NCBI GenBank assembly: GCA_028713145.1
Contig: JAQTOT010000002.1
Location: 1 to 43,879, forward strand
Reading direction: 5' to 3'
DNA length: 43,879 bases
Origin: Methylococcales bacterium
GTDB taxonomy: Bacteria; Pseudomonadota; Gammaproteobacteria; Methylococcales; Methylomonadaceae
Below, one piece after another: positions 18,801-27,177 of the stretch. Positions within the stretch are counted from its first letter, which is position 1. Every line of letters starts with the position of its first letter. The notes beneath the pieces were generated by a model. The model saw nothing but the letters and a program-made list of their open reading frames with translations. It ran no database searches and had not been told where the DNA came from. The translations under genes were made by a program, and so were the position numbers.

Positions 18801-21800
18801 AAACTAACGCAACGGGACAGAACATAAATACACAATGGGCAACGTCTCAAGCATTAACTGTTACGGCAGACAATGGTGGTGACGCAACTATTTCTGCTTT
18901 AGACAAAGCTGTCTTGGGTGGTTCAGGAATTAAGTTAGTTGCCTCAGCAGGTGCATCTCATGCAGTAACGCTAACCCAAGCACAAGCTAAAGCACAAGCT
19001 ACAGGTACTTCATGGGATTCAGCGGAAGCCATAACAGTGACTGTGAATACCAGCACAACAACAAAAATCGCTGAAGCGGCTACATTGAGTGCAACAGCTC
19101 TAGGCGGTTCAAGTGTCACTTTAGATACAGGTGCTACGGATAACATTTCTCTTCCTGCTTCTGTCATTGCAACACAGCTTACTAACGGTGCAAATTGGAA
19201 AAATGACGTAAATTTGACAATTACCAACATTGGAAACGCTGGGGCGGTTAGTACAGCTCAATCCGCCTATAACACCTCTACCATTGGTGGCTTGTCTGTG
19301 ACATTAGATGCTGGTTTGAGTATTACCCAAGCGGCTTTAACAACGGCATTAGCAGCTGGTCAAAAGTTCACAGGGACGCTCACTGTTACCGATATTACAA
19401 ATCAAGCTACAGCATTAAGTGGTTTTACGACGGGGGCAACGGGTGCAAGCAGCATCGTTTTGACAGGCGATGCAAGTAATCAAACTTGGAGCATGACAGC
19501 AGCAGCGTTAAGCACTGCGATGACAACGCACAAACAAACCTTTGCAAGCACGGAAACCTTATCAGTTACTGCAGCAACCGCAACTGATGCAAGTTTAGCG
19601 GCATACACCAGCACCTTAACTGGCGCAGGTCACATTGTTTTAGCGTCAACTGCTCATAATGATTGGTCTGTTTCAAAAAGTGGTTTAGCGGCAGCCATTA
19701 CTGAGAATGTGAAATTTGCAGGTACCGAAACCGTAACAGTTGCAAGTATTGCAGACGGCGATAGAGCTTCTGCTCTTTCTACTTTCACTGCCGCTGCAAC
19801 AGGTGCTGGAAATATCGTGTTGGATTCTGTTAGCACAACAAATGCGTGGATGGTTGCTCAAGCTAGTTTGCCTGCATCAACAGTTAAATTTGCTGCTGAT
19901 GACGTTGTAACCGTGACGGTTGCAACCGAGTCAACCGCGTCAGCATTATCAACTAGCGTTTTGGGTGGCGCGTCAATTCTTTTGGATGGTGATGGTTCTG
20001 TTTCGATTACAAGCGCGGAAGCCGCTGCACAAAAAGCAAATAACGTGACTAATTCAACGGCTAAAACCACTTGGAAATCAGACGATGCGATTACCGTAAC
20101 AGGTATCGCAGTTTCTGAAGAGTCAACTGCATTAACGGATTACATAACTGCGAATTTAGGTGGCAGTGGTGTTACGTTGGATAACACGGATGCAACGTGG
20201 AGCGTTACAAGCGGGAACTTAACAACAGCTTTAGCGGCTGGTGTTAAATTCATGGACAATGATGATTTGACAGTAACGGTTGCGAGCGGTGGTGAATCAG
20301 CAGCGTTAAGCGGCTTCACGCCAACTTTAACAGGTGTTGGGACAAATGGCAGCATCGTTTTAGATTCTGCAACGGGAACGGATGCGTGGACGATTGCTTA
20401 CAGCGCATTACCAGCAACGACCAATGTGACTTTCGGCACCAACGATGTTGTGACGGTGACTGTTCCAAATGCTAATGAAGCGGCGGCAGCTCTTTTGAGT
20501 ACAGCAGCTAATGGTAGTGTAACGGGAGAAACAGTAATTGGCGGTGCGTCAATCGTGTTAAATGGTGACAATGCGGTTAGTCTTACGGCTGCTCAAGCAA
20601 CTGACCAAATTGCGTTAGCAAATACCAAATGGAATACCGACGATGTGATTACCGTGACAGGTATTGCTTCAGGTAGTCAGGCAGCTGCATTGCAAAACTA
20701 CAGAAAATCGGCGTTAGGGGGGGCAACACTGACGTTAGAAACTTCTGAAGCAACAGGCTGGACAGTCACTGAAGATAACTTGCAATCAGCGTTAGCAGCG
20801 GCAGGAAATACAACACCTGCAACTGTGAATACAGGAAACAACCTTGCTCTCCACACCGTTGGTGCATTGACGGATGCGGTAACAATTACTGACATCATTA
20901 TTGCCAATGAAACCAATGCGTTGACTGTTTATGCAGCAACATTACTCGGTGCAGAAAGTGTTGTGTTAGATGCAGCGGATAATAGCTGGAGTGTTGCTGG
21001 TGCTACGTTGCCAACACCTTTGGCAGCAGGTATTAAATTTGCTTCTGGTGATACCTTGACTGTAACGGCTATTGCAGACGGCAGTCGCGCTGCGGCTTTA
21101 ACTGATTTTACAAGTGCAAAAACAGGTGCAACTAATATCATTTTAGATTCTGTTTCAACAACTAACGCATGGTCTATTGCAGGCAGTGATTTAACTACTG
21201 CGTTGGCTGCTGGCATTAAATTAGATTCAACGGATGCCTTAACTGTAACCGCTATTTCTGACGAAACAGGTGCGGTCACTGCTTTCACGAAAGGTAACAC
21301 AGGAGCTGCAAGTGTTGTTTTAGATGCTACAGATAATACTTGGAGTATTGCGTTTGGAACTTTAGATACTGCGTTGTTGGCAACTAATGGCATTACATTC
21401 GCTTCTGGCGATAAAGTCACTGTGACAGGTCTTACAACAACAAACGCTGTTACTCAAGCTGCGGCTTTGGCTGCTTACACACCAACAAAAGTGGGGGCAT
21501 CAACAATTGTGCTTGATTCAACAGGCGATGCTTGGAGCATGACCGAAAGCGCGTTGGCACAAAAAGCCTCAGGTGTAACATTTGCAAATAGCGACACCTT
21601 GACAATTGTCGACATTAGTCAAACGCAAGAATCAGTTATCGTTCCAACAGGAGCATCACCAGTTCTTAAATACACCGCAACCAATACAGGTGCAAGTAGC
21701 GTGATTTTAGATGCGGCTGATAATTCTTGGAGTATTACCGCAGCCGCTGCAACGCAAGCAATTGCAGATCATGTTTCATTTAGAAGCACAACGGCTGGAA

Positions 21801-22558
21801 CAATTACAGCTGATACGTTGACGGTCACAGGCAGCGGCACAGAAATAAACACGCTTATTTCAAGCCACTTTGCAGATCTTGTAAATCTTGGCGGCACGAC
21901 AAGAACGTTAGATCTTAATCCCGCTGCAACGGCTACGTTAAGCGTCGCTGTTGCTCACAATGCAATGGATAACTCTATTCTTTTTGCAGCAGGCGATACT
22001 GTTGAAATCACCATGACGCAAGCAAACGATACGTTAGATTTCACTGATACTGCTGGTGGCAAAGTCGCTACTTTAGGTGGTGCAACTAAAGTGTTTGTTT
22101 ATGGTGGTGATACGGCTGCATCGCCTTCAACGGTTACAGCAGGTGGTGTGACGTTTGTGAATGGTGGAGCTAGTGCAGCTGCATTAGATGATGGCGATAA
22201 ATTTCTAACCGCTACAATGGATATCATCACAGGCTTTACTGTTGGAACAGATAAAATTGATTTGACTGCCTTTGGTGCTGGAGCCGCTGCAACTGGCGAC
22301 GTAACAGCTGGAGCTGCTGCCGATTTAACCACTACTGGTGCTTTAATGGCTGATGATACTTATCAAATTGTTGTTGGTAATTATGATACGGCTACAGGTC
22401 AATTTACTGTTGCAGCAACACCAGCAGCGAATTCTGGTACATCTTATGGTGGAACTTTAGTTGTGTGGGATGGAAATCCAGCAGCCGCCGCTATTGATAT
22501 GGTCGGCGTTGTGTTAATTGGTGTGACAACTTTGGCAGCGGGTGATCTGTTGGCATAA
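15851..22558 (+). CDS. Giant (2235 aa) RTX-type, putative type I-secreted surface or adhesin-like repeat protein
   Basis: AAGGGG ribosome-binding site before ATG; no Sec signal; N-terminal octapeptide repeats (TPEQIKGV TPVQFGTL TPAQADVL); RTX motifs AGAGNDIIS, AGAGNDIIT, AGAGNDTIS, GGAGADKFVFA; repeated WSI...GDTLTVTAI...IVLDS modules; RTX-like C-terminus DIITGFTVGTDKIDLTAFG; no cysteine in the translation. Confidence 0.85.
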   Translation: MATTTATTVTAVKFADTLDVVGLSPEQIAKFTEKDFAAFTSQQQSELTNSQVKNLTIKQVAALPLKFVEPDTVAGIDPKALSGLALNTLTVDQFSALTPEQIKGVTPVQFGTLTPAQADVLSDMQAASLSSTQLAAFSPKAVAALIPSTVEAIPDVAISGFTPTNIIGLTTDTIKALTTGQASVLTGKQIAMLKVAVVSEMEAEDLAVLTPDALRGFTKRNITGLALDALTPEQFGALTPTQIKLLTVAQLGNLDAEFAPLFSAKVLIAMSANQIAAIPVTIIEALDPLAIKGFSVKNIKGLTTEQLAVLNVEQAAVLTKNQVGSLDSTQVGALNESVITALTPMAFKGFSTTILAQLPAATLAALDESVVSTLTPTQINALGTAQAAALTGSQIQLIKPSAFQSLSDASMAKLGSEAISSLTTAQFGKLSATQLEKFTPVQAASFSSDVKTWLAAKKYALIEGADTVSGGIETSNTIVGSSLAETITAGAGNDIISTGGITGDSIDAGAGNDIITLTASTTLATHTIKGGVGTDTLVFGGVASALTNVSEIENLKLTTAASNQTLALGTGANNSFATIDATVLAAGKTLTLTGSVADVAVSLVAGNLDASNYTAALKVTATTGDNDIRTNSGADSIDAGAGNDTISAGTGLDTIKGGAGADKFVFAAGDSGSPSVGFDTISDFSAADGDVIDFGSTAITIEQATGALTSGTARISATGLATFADSDDTLADKIVAVENGIASGTLVAGESALFLHGTDSYIFISDAVAGVDANDVLIKLAGGGTGGALGITNGDIVSVTGYTTTAFGTAAAGLTASNAVYISDTGANINTALIEASNSSPLLGANNATPAYPNAAIIDGIDATDTDTISMTVGQEQALTAAKLSADDTIHIVDSGANIAAKISELVADVAKIDLLNASDNAVSITYDEALALNAANLTFASDDVVTITGISDSQVSAASALTISDLGGSRLVLTGDGTVSLSQTNATGQNINTQWATSQALTVTADNGGDATISALDKAVLGGSGIKLVASAGASHAVTLTQAQAKAQATGTSWDSAEAITVTVNTSTTTKIAEAATLSATALGGSSVTLDTGATDNISLPASVIATQLTNGANWKNDVNLTITNIGNAGAVSTAQSAYNTSTIGGLSVTLDAGLSITQAALTTALAAGQKFTGTLTVTDITNQATALSGFTTGATGASSIVLTGDASNQTWSMTAAALSTAMTTHKQTFASTETLSVTAATATDASLAAYTSTLTGAGHIVLASTAHNDWSVSKSGLAAAITENVKFAGTETVTVASIADGDRASALSTFTAAATGAGNIVLDSVSTTNAWMVAQASLPASTVKFAADDVVTVTVATESTASALSTSVLGGASILLDGDGSVSITSAEAAAQKANNVTNSTAKTTWKSDDAITVTGIAVSEESTALTDYITANLGGSGVTLDNTDATWSVTSGNLTTALAAGVKFMDNDDLTVTVASGGESAALSGFTPTLTGVGTNGSIVLDSATGTDAWTIAYSALPATTNVTFGTNDVVTVTVPNANEAAAALLSTAANGSVTGETVIGGASIVLNGDNAVSLTAAQATDQIALANTKWNTDDVITVTGIASGSQAAALQNYRKSALGGATLTLETSEATGWTVTEDNLQSALAAAGNTTPATVNTGNNLALHTVGALTDAVTITDIIIANETNALTVYAATLLGAESVVLDAADNSWSVAGATLPTPLAAGIKFASGDTLTVTAIADGSRAAALTDFTSAKTGATNIILDSVSTTNAWSIAGSDLTTALAAGIKLDSTDALTVTAISDETGAVTAFTKGNTGAASVVLDATDNTWSIAFGTLDTALLATNGITFASGDKVTVTGLTTTNAVTQAAALAAYTPTKVGASTIVLDSTGDAWSMTESALAQKASGVTFANSDTLTIVDISQTQESVIVPTGASPVLKYTATNTGASSVILDAADNSWSITAAAATQAIADHVSFRSTTAGTITADTLTVTGSGTEINTLISSHFADLVNLGGTTRTLDLNPAATATLSVAVAHNAMDNSILFAAGDTVEITMTQANDTLDFTDTAGGKVATLGGATKVFVYGGDTAASPSTVTAGGVTFVNGGASAAALDDGDKFLTATMDIITGFTVGTDKIDLTAFGAGAAATGDVTAGAAADLTTTGALMADDTYQIVVGNYDTATGQFTVAATPAANSGTSYGGTLVVWDGNPAAAAIDMVGVVLIGVTTLAAGDLLA
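15905..17200 (+). repeat. N-terminal octapeptide repeat region of the giant protein
   Basis: About 54 consecutive degenerate 8-residue units of type [TS]xxQxxxL, with recurring GF(S/T)xxNIxGL units at residues about 160, 216, 293 and 349. Confidence 0.8.
18780..21990 (+). repeat. Array of Trp-anchored modules (about 57-65 aa) in the giant protein
   Basis: Repeated pattern W[ST][IVM]xxxxLxxALAAGIKFxSxDTLTVTAIxxxxxAAALxxFTxxxTGAxxIVLDxxxxx; Trp residues at 1213, 1272, 1333, 1450, 1513, 1637, 1713, 1774, 1831, 1895 and 1960, alternating with a WxxDDxITVTGI variant. Confidence 0.8.
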
Positions 22559-22578
22559 AACCAAGTTGTAAAAAACAA

Positions 22579-22614
22579 AGTCCGTTTTGCAAGCAAAGCA
22601 AGGCGGGCTTTTTT
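22579..22614 (+). terminator. Rho-independent terminator after the giant gene
   Basis: AGTCCGTTTTGC / GCAAGGCGGGCT stem with G-U wobbles followed by T-run, 20 nt after the stop codon. Confidence 0.75.
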
Positions 22615-22700
22615 ATTGCGTGTTTATCAAACAAAAACGTGGCATTACAGGTTAAATTGTTGATTTGACGCTTAATACCATTTCAATATATCATTACGCG

Positions 22701-23225
22701 ATGCAAAATCGACTCCCCGAAATCATTGATCCCCTACATCTTGCCGACAAACGCGGCGAATTACACGGACAAATTCCCATTAAAAGCCTTATTCGGTTGA
22801 CTGAAGACCTAGTCAATGACGAAGGTTTTGTGAGCGTTGATCTTTATTTTGGGCGCGAAGGACGATTAGCAAAAATTGACGGTAAGTTAAACGCAACGCT
22901 AAATTTGCAATGTCAGAATTGCTTAGAAAGCGTGAAATATGAAATCGATCACAACGTCAATTTAGGTATTGCCACAACATTTGAACAAGTTGAACGTTTG
23001 CCCGATGAGGTTGAACCGCTTTTGCTTGAAGAAGAAACCATGCCTTTGGCAACGCTTGTTGAAGACGAATTATTATTAAATTTACCCGATTATCCGCGCC
23101 ACACGCACGATTGTATGGCAAACGAAATCGTCAAAAAATACACCGCCGCTTTTGATGAAGAAGCGGCAACAAAAAAACCTAATCCATTTTCTGTTTTAGC
23201 CAATTTAAATCTAGGAGAATCCTAA
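22701..23225 (+). CDS. yceD: YceD/DUF177 family protein (rRNA accumulation)
   Basis: [32 protein letters not shown]; immediately upstream of rpmF as expected. Start at [10 protein letters not shown] preferred over the longer ORF. Confidence 0.9.
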   Translation: MQNRLPEIIDPLHLADKRGELHGQIPIKSLIRLTEDLVNDEGFVSVDLYFGREGRLAKIDGKLNATLNLQCQNCLESVKYEIDHNVNLGIATTFEQVERLPDEVEPLLLEEETMPLATLVEDELLLNLPDYPRHTHDCMANEIVKKYTAAFDEEAATKKPNPFSVLANLNLGES

Positions 23226-23410
23226 TGGCAGTTCAAAAGAGTAAAGTTACACGTTCAAGACGTGGTCAACGTCGTTCACACGACGCATTAACTGCAAAAA
23301 CATTATCAACCGATCCAATCACAGGTGAAATCCACTTGCGTCATCACATGACACCAGATGGTTATTTCAAAGGTCGTCAAATCGTTGGCACCGCTGTTGA
23401 AATTGACTAA
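23225..23410 (+). CDS. rpmF: 50S ribosomal protein L32
   Basis: [54 protein letters not shown]. Confidence 0.97.
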   Translation: MAVQKSKVTRSRRGQRRSHDALTAKTLSTDPITGEIHLRHHMTPDGYFKGRQIVGTAVEID

Positions 23411-23437
23411 AAGTCAAAACCTGCGAACAACCAAAAT

Positions 23438-23472
23438 GCCGAATCAGATTTTTTCTGATTCGGCTTCTTTTT
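23438..23472 (+). terminator. Hairpin between rpmF and plsX (terminator or attenuator candidate)
   Basis: Perfect 11-bp stem GCCGAATCAGA / TCTGATTCGGC followed by TTCTTTTT. Confidence 0.7.
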
Positions 23473-23497
23473 ATGCACTACGGAGGCACACGTCAAC

Positions 23498-24526
23498 GTG
23501 AGTCTAATAATTTCCATTGATGCGATGGGCGGTGATTTTGGGGTTGATGTGACCGTTCCCGCGTCGCTTGCTTGCTTACAAGAAAACCCTGCCTTAACCC
23601 TGATTCTCGTCGGTGACGAAGCGGTTTTAAATCCTTTGCTTTCGCAATCGTTTTCAACTTATGGCGAGCGTTTGCAAATTCAACACGCTTCGCAAACCGT
23701 TGAAATGGACGAATCGCCGTCAAAAGCTCTGAAAAATAAAAAAGATTCCTCAATGCGTGTGGCAATCAATTTGGTGCGTGATAAACGCGCTGATGCGTGC
23801 GTGAGTGCGGGAAATACAGGCGCATTGATGGCGACGGCGCGATTTGTGTTGAAAATGCTCAACGGCATCGACCGCCCTGCGATTATTTCAACGTTACCGT
23901 CGATTTTTGGTCACACTTATATGCTTGATTTAGGCGGAAACGTCGATTGCACCGATGAGCATTTATTTCAATTTGCTGTGATGGGAAATGAACTCGTGAA
24001 AGCTATCGAAGGAATTGAAAATCCAAAAGTCGGTTTGCTCAACATTGGCGAAGAAGAGGTAAAAGGCAATGAACAAGTCAAAGCGGCAGCAAAATTATTA
24101 GAAAACTCCCATTTGAATTACATCGGTTACGTCGAAGGAAATTCGATTAACGCGGGACACGAAAAAGTCGATTTAATTGTTTGTGACGGTTTTGTGGGCA
24201 ATGTGGCGTTAAAATCGATTGAAGGTGCAGCAAAAATGATTGGCACGGTGTTAAAAGAATCGTTCGGTAAAAATTTACTCACCAAAGCTGCCGCCTTCGT
24301 TGCGTATCCCGTTTTGCAAATGATTAAAAAACGTATTGACCCACGTTTGTACAACGGTGCGAGTTTTCTTGGTTTGCGCGGTTTGGTGATTAAAAGTCAC
24401 GGCGGCGCGGATGTTTTAGCGTTTAAAACCGCGATTAAACTTGCCGAAGTCGAAGTGAGCCACAACGTTATTCAAAAAATTACTGACCAAGTCGAAGCGA
24501 CTTTAGCCCAGCGAGCGACATCATGA
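23498..24526 (+). CDS. plsX: Phosphate acyltransferase PlsX
   Basis: GTG start; [54 protein letters not shown]. Confidence 0.96.
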   Translation: MSLIISIDAMGGDFGVDVTVPASLACLQENPALTLILVGDEAVLNPLLSQSFSTYGERLQIQHASQTVEMDESPSKALKNKKDSSMRVAINLVRDKRADACVSAGNTGALMATARFVLKMLNGIDRPAIISTLPSIFGHTYMLDLGGNVDCTDEHLFQFAVMGNELVKAIEGIENPKVGLLNIGEEEVKGNEQVKAAAKLLENSHLNYIGYVEGNSINAGHEKVDLIVCDGFVGNVALKSIEGAAKMIGTVLKESFGKNLLTKAAAFVAYPVLQMIKKRIDPRLYNGASFLGLRGLVIKSHGGADVLAFKTAIKLAEVEVSHNVIQKITDQVEATLAQRATS

Positions 24527-25485
24527 CCCTTTACAGTCGAATCATCGGAACAGGCGGTTATTTGCCTGAGCGCATTTTAACTAACGAAGAATTATCCAGA
24601 ACTGTCGAAACCTCGCACGAATGGATTGTTGAACGCACAGGCATTCACAGTCGTCGAATTGCCGCCGAGCATGAAACAGCGGCGAGTATGGCGGAAATTG
24701 CTGCCTCACAAGCCATTGAAGTTGCACAAATTGAAGCGAATGACATTGATTTAATTATCGTTGCAACGGGAACGCCTGATTGTGTTTATCCCAGCACTGC
24801 GTGTTTGTTGCAACATCGTTTAGGCATTCGACGCGGTGTCGCATTTGATATTCAAGCGGCGTGTAGCGGTTCAATTTTCGCATTAAGTATTGCTGATCAA
24901 TACATTAAATCAGGCGCAGCAAAAACGGTGTTAATCGTTGGCAGTGAAATTTGTTCACGCATTACCGATTGGACAGACCGAGGCACTTGCATTTTGTTCG
25001 GTGACGGTGCAGGTGCAATGTTATTGCAAGCCTCTGAGACTCAAGGCGTGTTATCAACACATATTCATTCTGATGGGCAATATGAAGATTTATTAAATTG
25101 CCCAAATCCGCAAGCAAAAGGCGATATTGAAACAGCGGGTTACATTTCTATGCGTGGCAATGAAGTGTTTAAAGTAGCAGTCAATACGCTTGGACGGATT
25201 GTTGATGAAACGCTCGAAGCACACGACATGGACAAATCGGAAATTGATTGGCTCGTGCCACATCAAGCGAACATTCGGATTATCACAGCGACGGCGAAAA
25301 AATTAAAAATGTCGATGGAACAAGTCGTTGTGACGCTTGAAACGCAAGGTAATACTTCTTCTGCATCGGTTTTACTCGCTTTCAATGAAGCAGTGCGTGA
25401 TGGTCGAATTCAACGTGGACAAACGGTGTTGCTTGAAGCGTTTGGGGCGGGATTTACTTGGGGTAGTGCGTTGGTTCGGTATTAG
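24523..25485 (+). CDS. fabH: 3-oxoacyl-ACP synthase III
   Basis: [75 protein letters not shown]. Confidence 0.97.
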   Translation: MTLYSRIIGTGGYLPERILTNEELSRTVETSHEWIVERTGIHSRRIAAEHETAASMAEIAASQAIEVAQIEANDIDLIIVATGTPDCVYPSTACLLQHRLGIRRGVAFDIQAACSGSIFALSIADQYIKSGAAKTVLIVGSEICSRITDWTDRGTCILFGDGAGAMLLQASETQGVLSTHIHSDGQYEDLLNCPNPQAKGDIETAGYISMRGNEVFKVAVNTLGRIVDETLEAHDMDKSEIDWLVPHQANIRIITATAKKLKMSMEQVVVTLETQGNTSSASVLLAFNEAVRDGRIQRGQTVLLEAFGAGFTWGSALVRY

Positions 25486-25528
25486 AAAATACTATTTTCT
25501 TTTGTGCTTAAATTTTTTGGAGATGTTT

Positions 25529-26164
25529 ATGTTTGATAAACTCAACATGCAGTTGGTAAAGAAACATTATGATGCTCGCTTTAGATGCCATGAACATCTT
25601 TTGGATTTACTTAGCACTGCCAGAAAAGAAGATTATCTCGAAATTGCTCTCGGTATTGGTGAATTTAGTTATGGGAACTTCAGTGCAAACGAGCATCATC
25701 TCGGAGAACGTATCCTTTCACACTCTCCACACGAAAGGCTTTTTGAACTTGCTCAATCATTCATGAATGATACTAGTCCTCTGAAAATGTTAAAAAGTAT
25801 TTATGTTGACTTCAATCTTCCATACTTGAAAATTGGAGTCGGTTCTGAAATGGCAATGATGCTTAAACCAAATACTTTTTGGGTTGCAAACGTTAGAACC
25901 CTTTGGACTCATCTTTTACTTAAACATAACTATGATTTAGATAAAGCTAACGAGGAGTTAAGTCTTTATCGTACTCAAGATGATGGTGAAATGAGATATG
26001 AAGTTTGGAGAGAAATTTATCCAAAAATGAAAAAATCAATAGATAAAACTTGCGAACAGGGAAATAACGCAGCCTTAACTCAAAGTGTAACACCACCTAA
26101 TAGTTGTCATTACATGTGGTTTGATGTGATAGCTTCTTCGCTCTATGAAACTTTTGCAATTTGA
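25529..26164 (+). CDS. Hypothetical protein (about 211 aa), no recognised family
   Basis: GGAG ribosome-binding site before ATG 25529; MFDKLNMQLVKKHYDARFRCHEHLLDLLSTARKEDYLEIALGIGEFSYG...; the longer ORF from 25337 overlaps fabH and is probably not the true start. Confidence 0.6.
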   Translation: MFDKLNMQLVKKHYDARFRCHEHLLDLLSTARKEDYLEIALGIGEFSYGNFSANEHHLGERILSHSPHERLFELAQSFMNDTSPLKMLKSIYVDFNLPYLKIGVGSEMAMMLKPNTFWVANVRTLWTHLLLKHNYDLDKANEELSLYRTQDDGEMRYEVWREIYPKMKKSIDKTCEQGNNAALTQSVTPPNSCHYMWFDVIASSLYETFAI

Positions 26165-26241
26165 AAAATAACAAATACCAATATTTTGGTGATTGATTTG
26201 ACCTTACGGGTTTTGAAATTTTGATTTTCTGGAGGTTTATT

Positions 26242-26463
26242 ATGAATACTTACGCGATTGAATTAGATAATTTGCCCGATTTTGCTCAAGTTGAATTGTG
26301 GGATTTTTACCAGTTTTTGTTGCAAAAATATCAGACAAAAACCGTGCAAGAAGAAACACAATATCTCACTCGCTCGCCAGCCAATGCCGCTGATTTGTTG
26401 GAGGCGGTTAAAGAAATTTCAGAACGCCGTAATTTAATCGAGCGTGAGTTAATCGAAGCATGA
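26242..26463 (+). CDS. Putative antitoxin (DUF2281-like) of a YoeB module
   Basis: GGAGG ribosome-binding site; MNTYAIELDNLPDFAQVELWDFYQFLLQKYQTK...; overlaps the toxin start by 4 bp. Confidence 0.7.
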   Translation: MNTYAIELDNLPDFAQVELWDFYQFLLQKYQTKTVQEETQYLTRSPANAADLLEAVKEISERRNLIERELIEA

Positions 26464-26711
26464 TTTCTTTTCGGGAACGCGCTTGGAATGATTACTTGTT
26501 TTGGCAACAAACGAACAAAGTGATTCATAAGCGCATCAATTTGTTGATTAAAGATATTCAACGAAATCCATTTGAAGGCATTGGCAAACCTGAGCCATTG
26601 AAATATGAATTTAGTGGTTTTTGGTCGCGTCGAATTGATGATGAACATCGATTGGTTTATACGTTTGTTGACGATAATCTAATCATTGTTCAATGTCGTT
26701 ATCACTATTGA
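26460..26711 (+). CDS. yoeB: Txe/YoeB family mRNA-interferase toxin
   Basis: ISFRERAWNDYLFWQQTNKVIHKRINLLIKDIQRNPFEGIGKPEPLKYEFSGFWSRRIDDEHRLVYTF...IVQCRYHY: canonical YoeB signature including C-terminal HY. Confidence 0.92.
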   Translation: MISFRERAWNDYLFWQQTNKVIHKRINLLIKDIQRNPFEGIGKPEPLKYEFSGFWSRRIDDEHRLVYTFVDDNLIIVQCRYHY

Positions 26712-26721
26712 TAAAAAACAA

Positions 26722-27171
26722 ATGAAAAAATTAGCCTTATGTTTATTACTTCTAAGTCAGAGTGTTCACGCTGAAATTGAAATTTATCAATTCGCCACGC
26801 CTGAACTTGAATCACGTTATCAAAATTTGACTGAAGAATTACGTTGTTTGGTTTGTCAAAATCAAAATATCGCCGATTCACACGCTGAACTCGCACAAGA
26901 TTTACGTCGCAAAGTCTATGAAAAACTCAGTGCGGGTGAAAGTAACGAGCAAATCATTACTTATATGACCGATCGTTACGGCGATTTCGTGCTATACCGA
27001 CCACCATTCAATGTGAAGACGTTGATTTTGTGGCTAGCTCCCATTTTGACGTTACTGATTGGTGGTTTAGGTTTTTGGTCATTGCTAAAGCGTCGCAAAG
27101 AAGATGACGAACCTGAATTATCTGATGAAGAACGTGAACGCCTCAATCAACTTTTAGAAACAAAAGAGTAA
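26722..27171 (+). CDS. ccmH: Cytochrome c biogenesis protein CcmH/CycL
   Basis: Signal peptide, EELRCLVCQNQNIADSHAELAQDLRRKVYEKL, single TM followed by acidic tail. Confidence 0.93.
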   Translation: MKKLALCLLLLSQSVHAEIEIYQFATPELESRYQNLTEELRCLVCQNQNIADSHAELAQDLRRKVYEKLSAGESNEQIITYMTDRYGDFVLYRPPFNVKTLILWLAPILTLLIGGLGFWSLLKRRKEDDEPELSDEERERLNQLLETKE

Positions 27172-27177
27172 ATCTCA

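Noticed and set aside
20714-20725. G-run (ttaggggggg) in the giant gene as another copy of the aceF palindromic element
   Set aside because: No matching C-arm nearby, so it does not form the palindrome; it is likely just Gly codons.
16126-21420. Long antisense ORFs on the minus strand within the giant gene (for example 177 aa at 16126-16659 and 163 aa at 20929-21420)
   Set aside because: They mirror the repetitive Ala/Thr/Val codon composition of the sense gene, lack recognisable domains, and are best explained as stop-poor antisense frames.
15851-22558. CRISPR-like or satellite DNA interpretation of the repeats
   Set aside because: Repeats are degenerate at DNA level, keep frame, and are explained by protein repeats in one ORF.
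25337-25528. N-terminal extension of the 275-aa ORF overlapping fabH
   Set aside because: It overlaps conserved fabH C-terminal coding; ATG 25529 has a proper GGAG ribosome-binding site.
26175-26200. ACCAATATTTTGGT hairpin after the orphan ORF as a terminator
   Set aside because: Stem is only 5 bp and AT-rich with no T-run, too weak to support.
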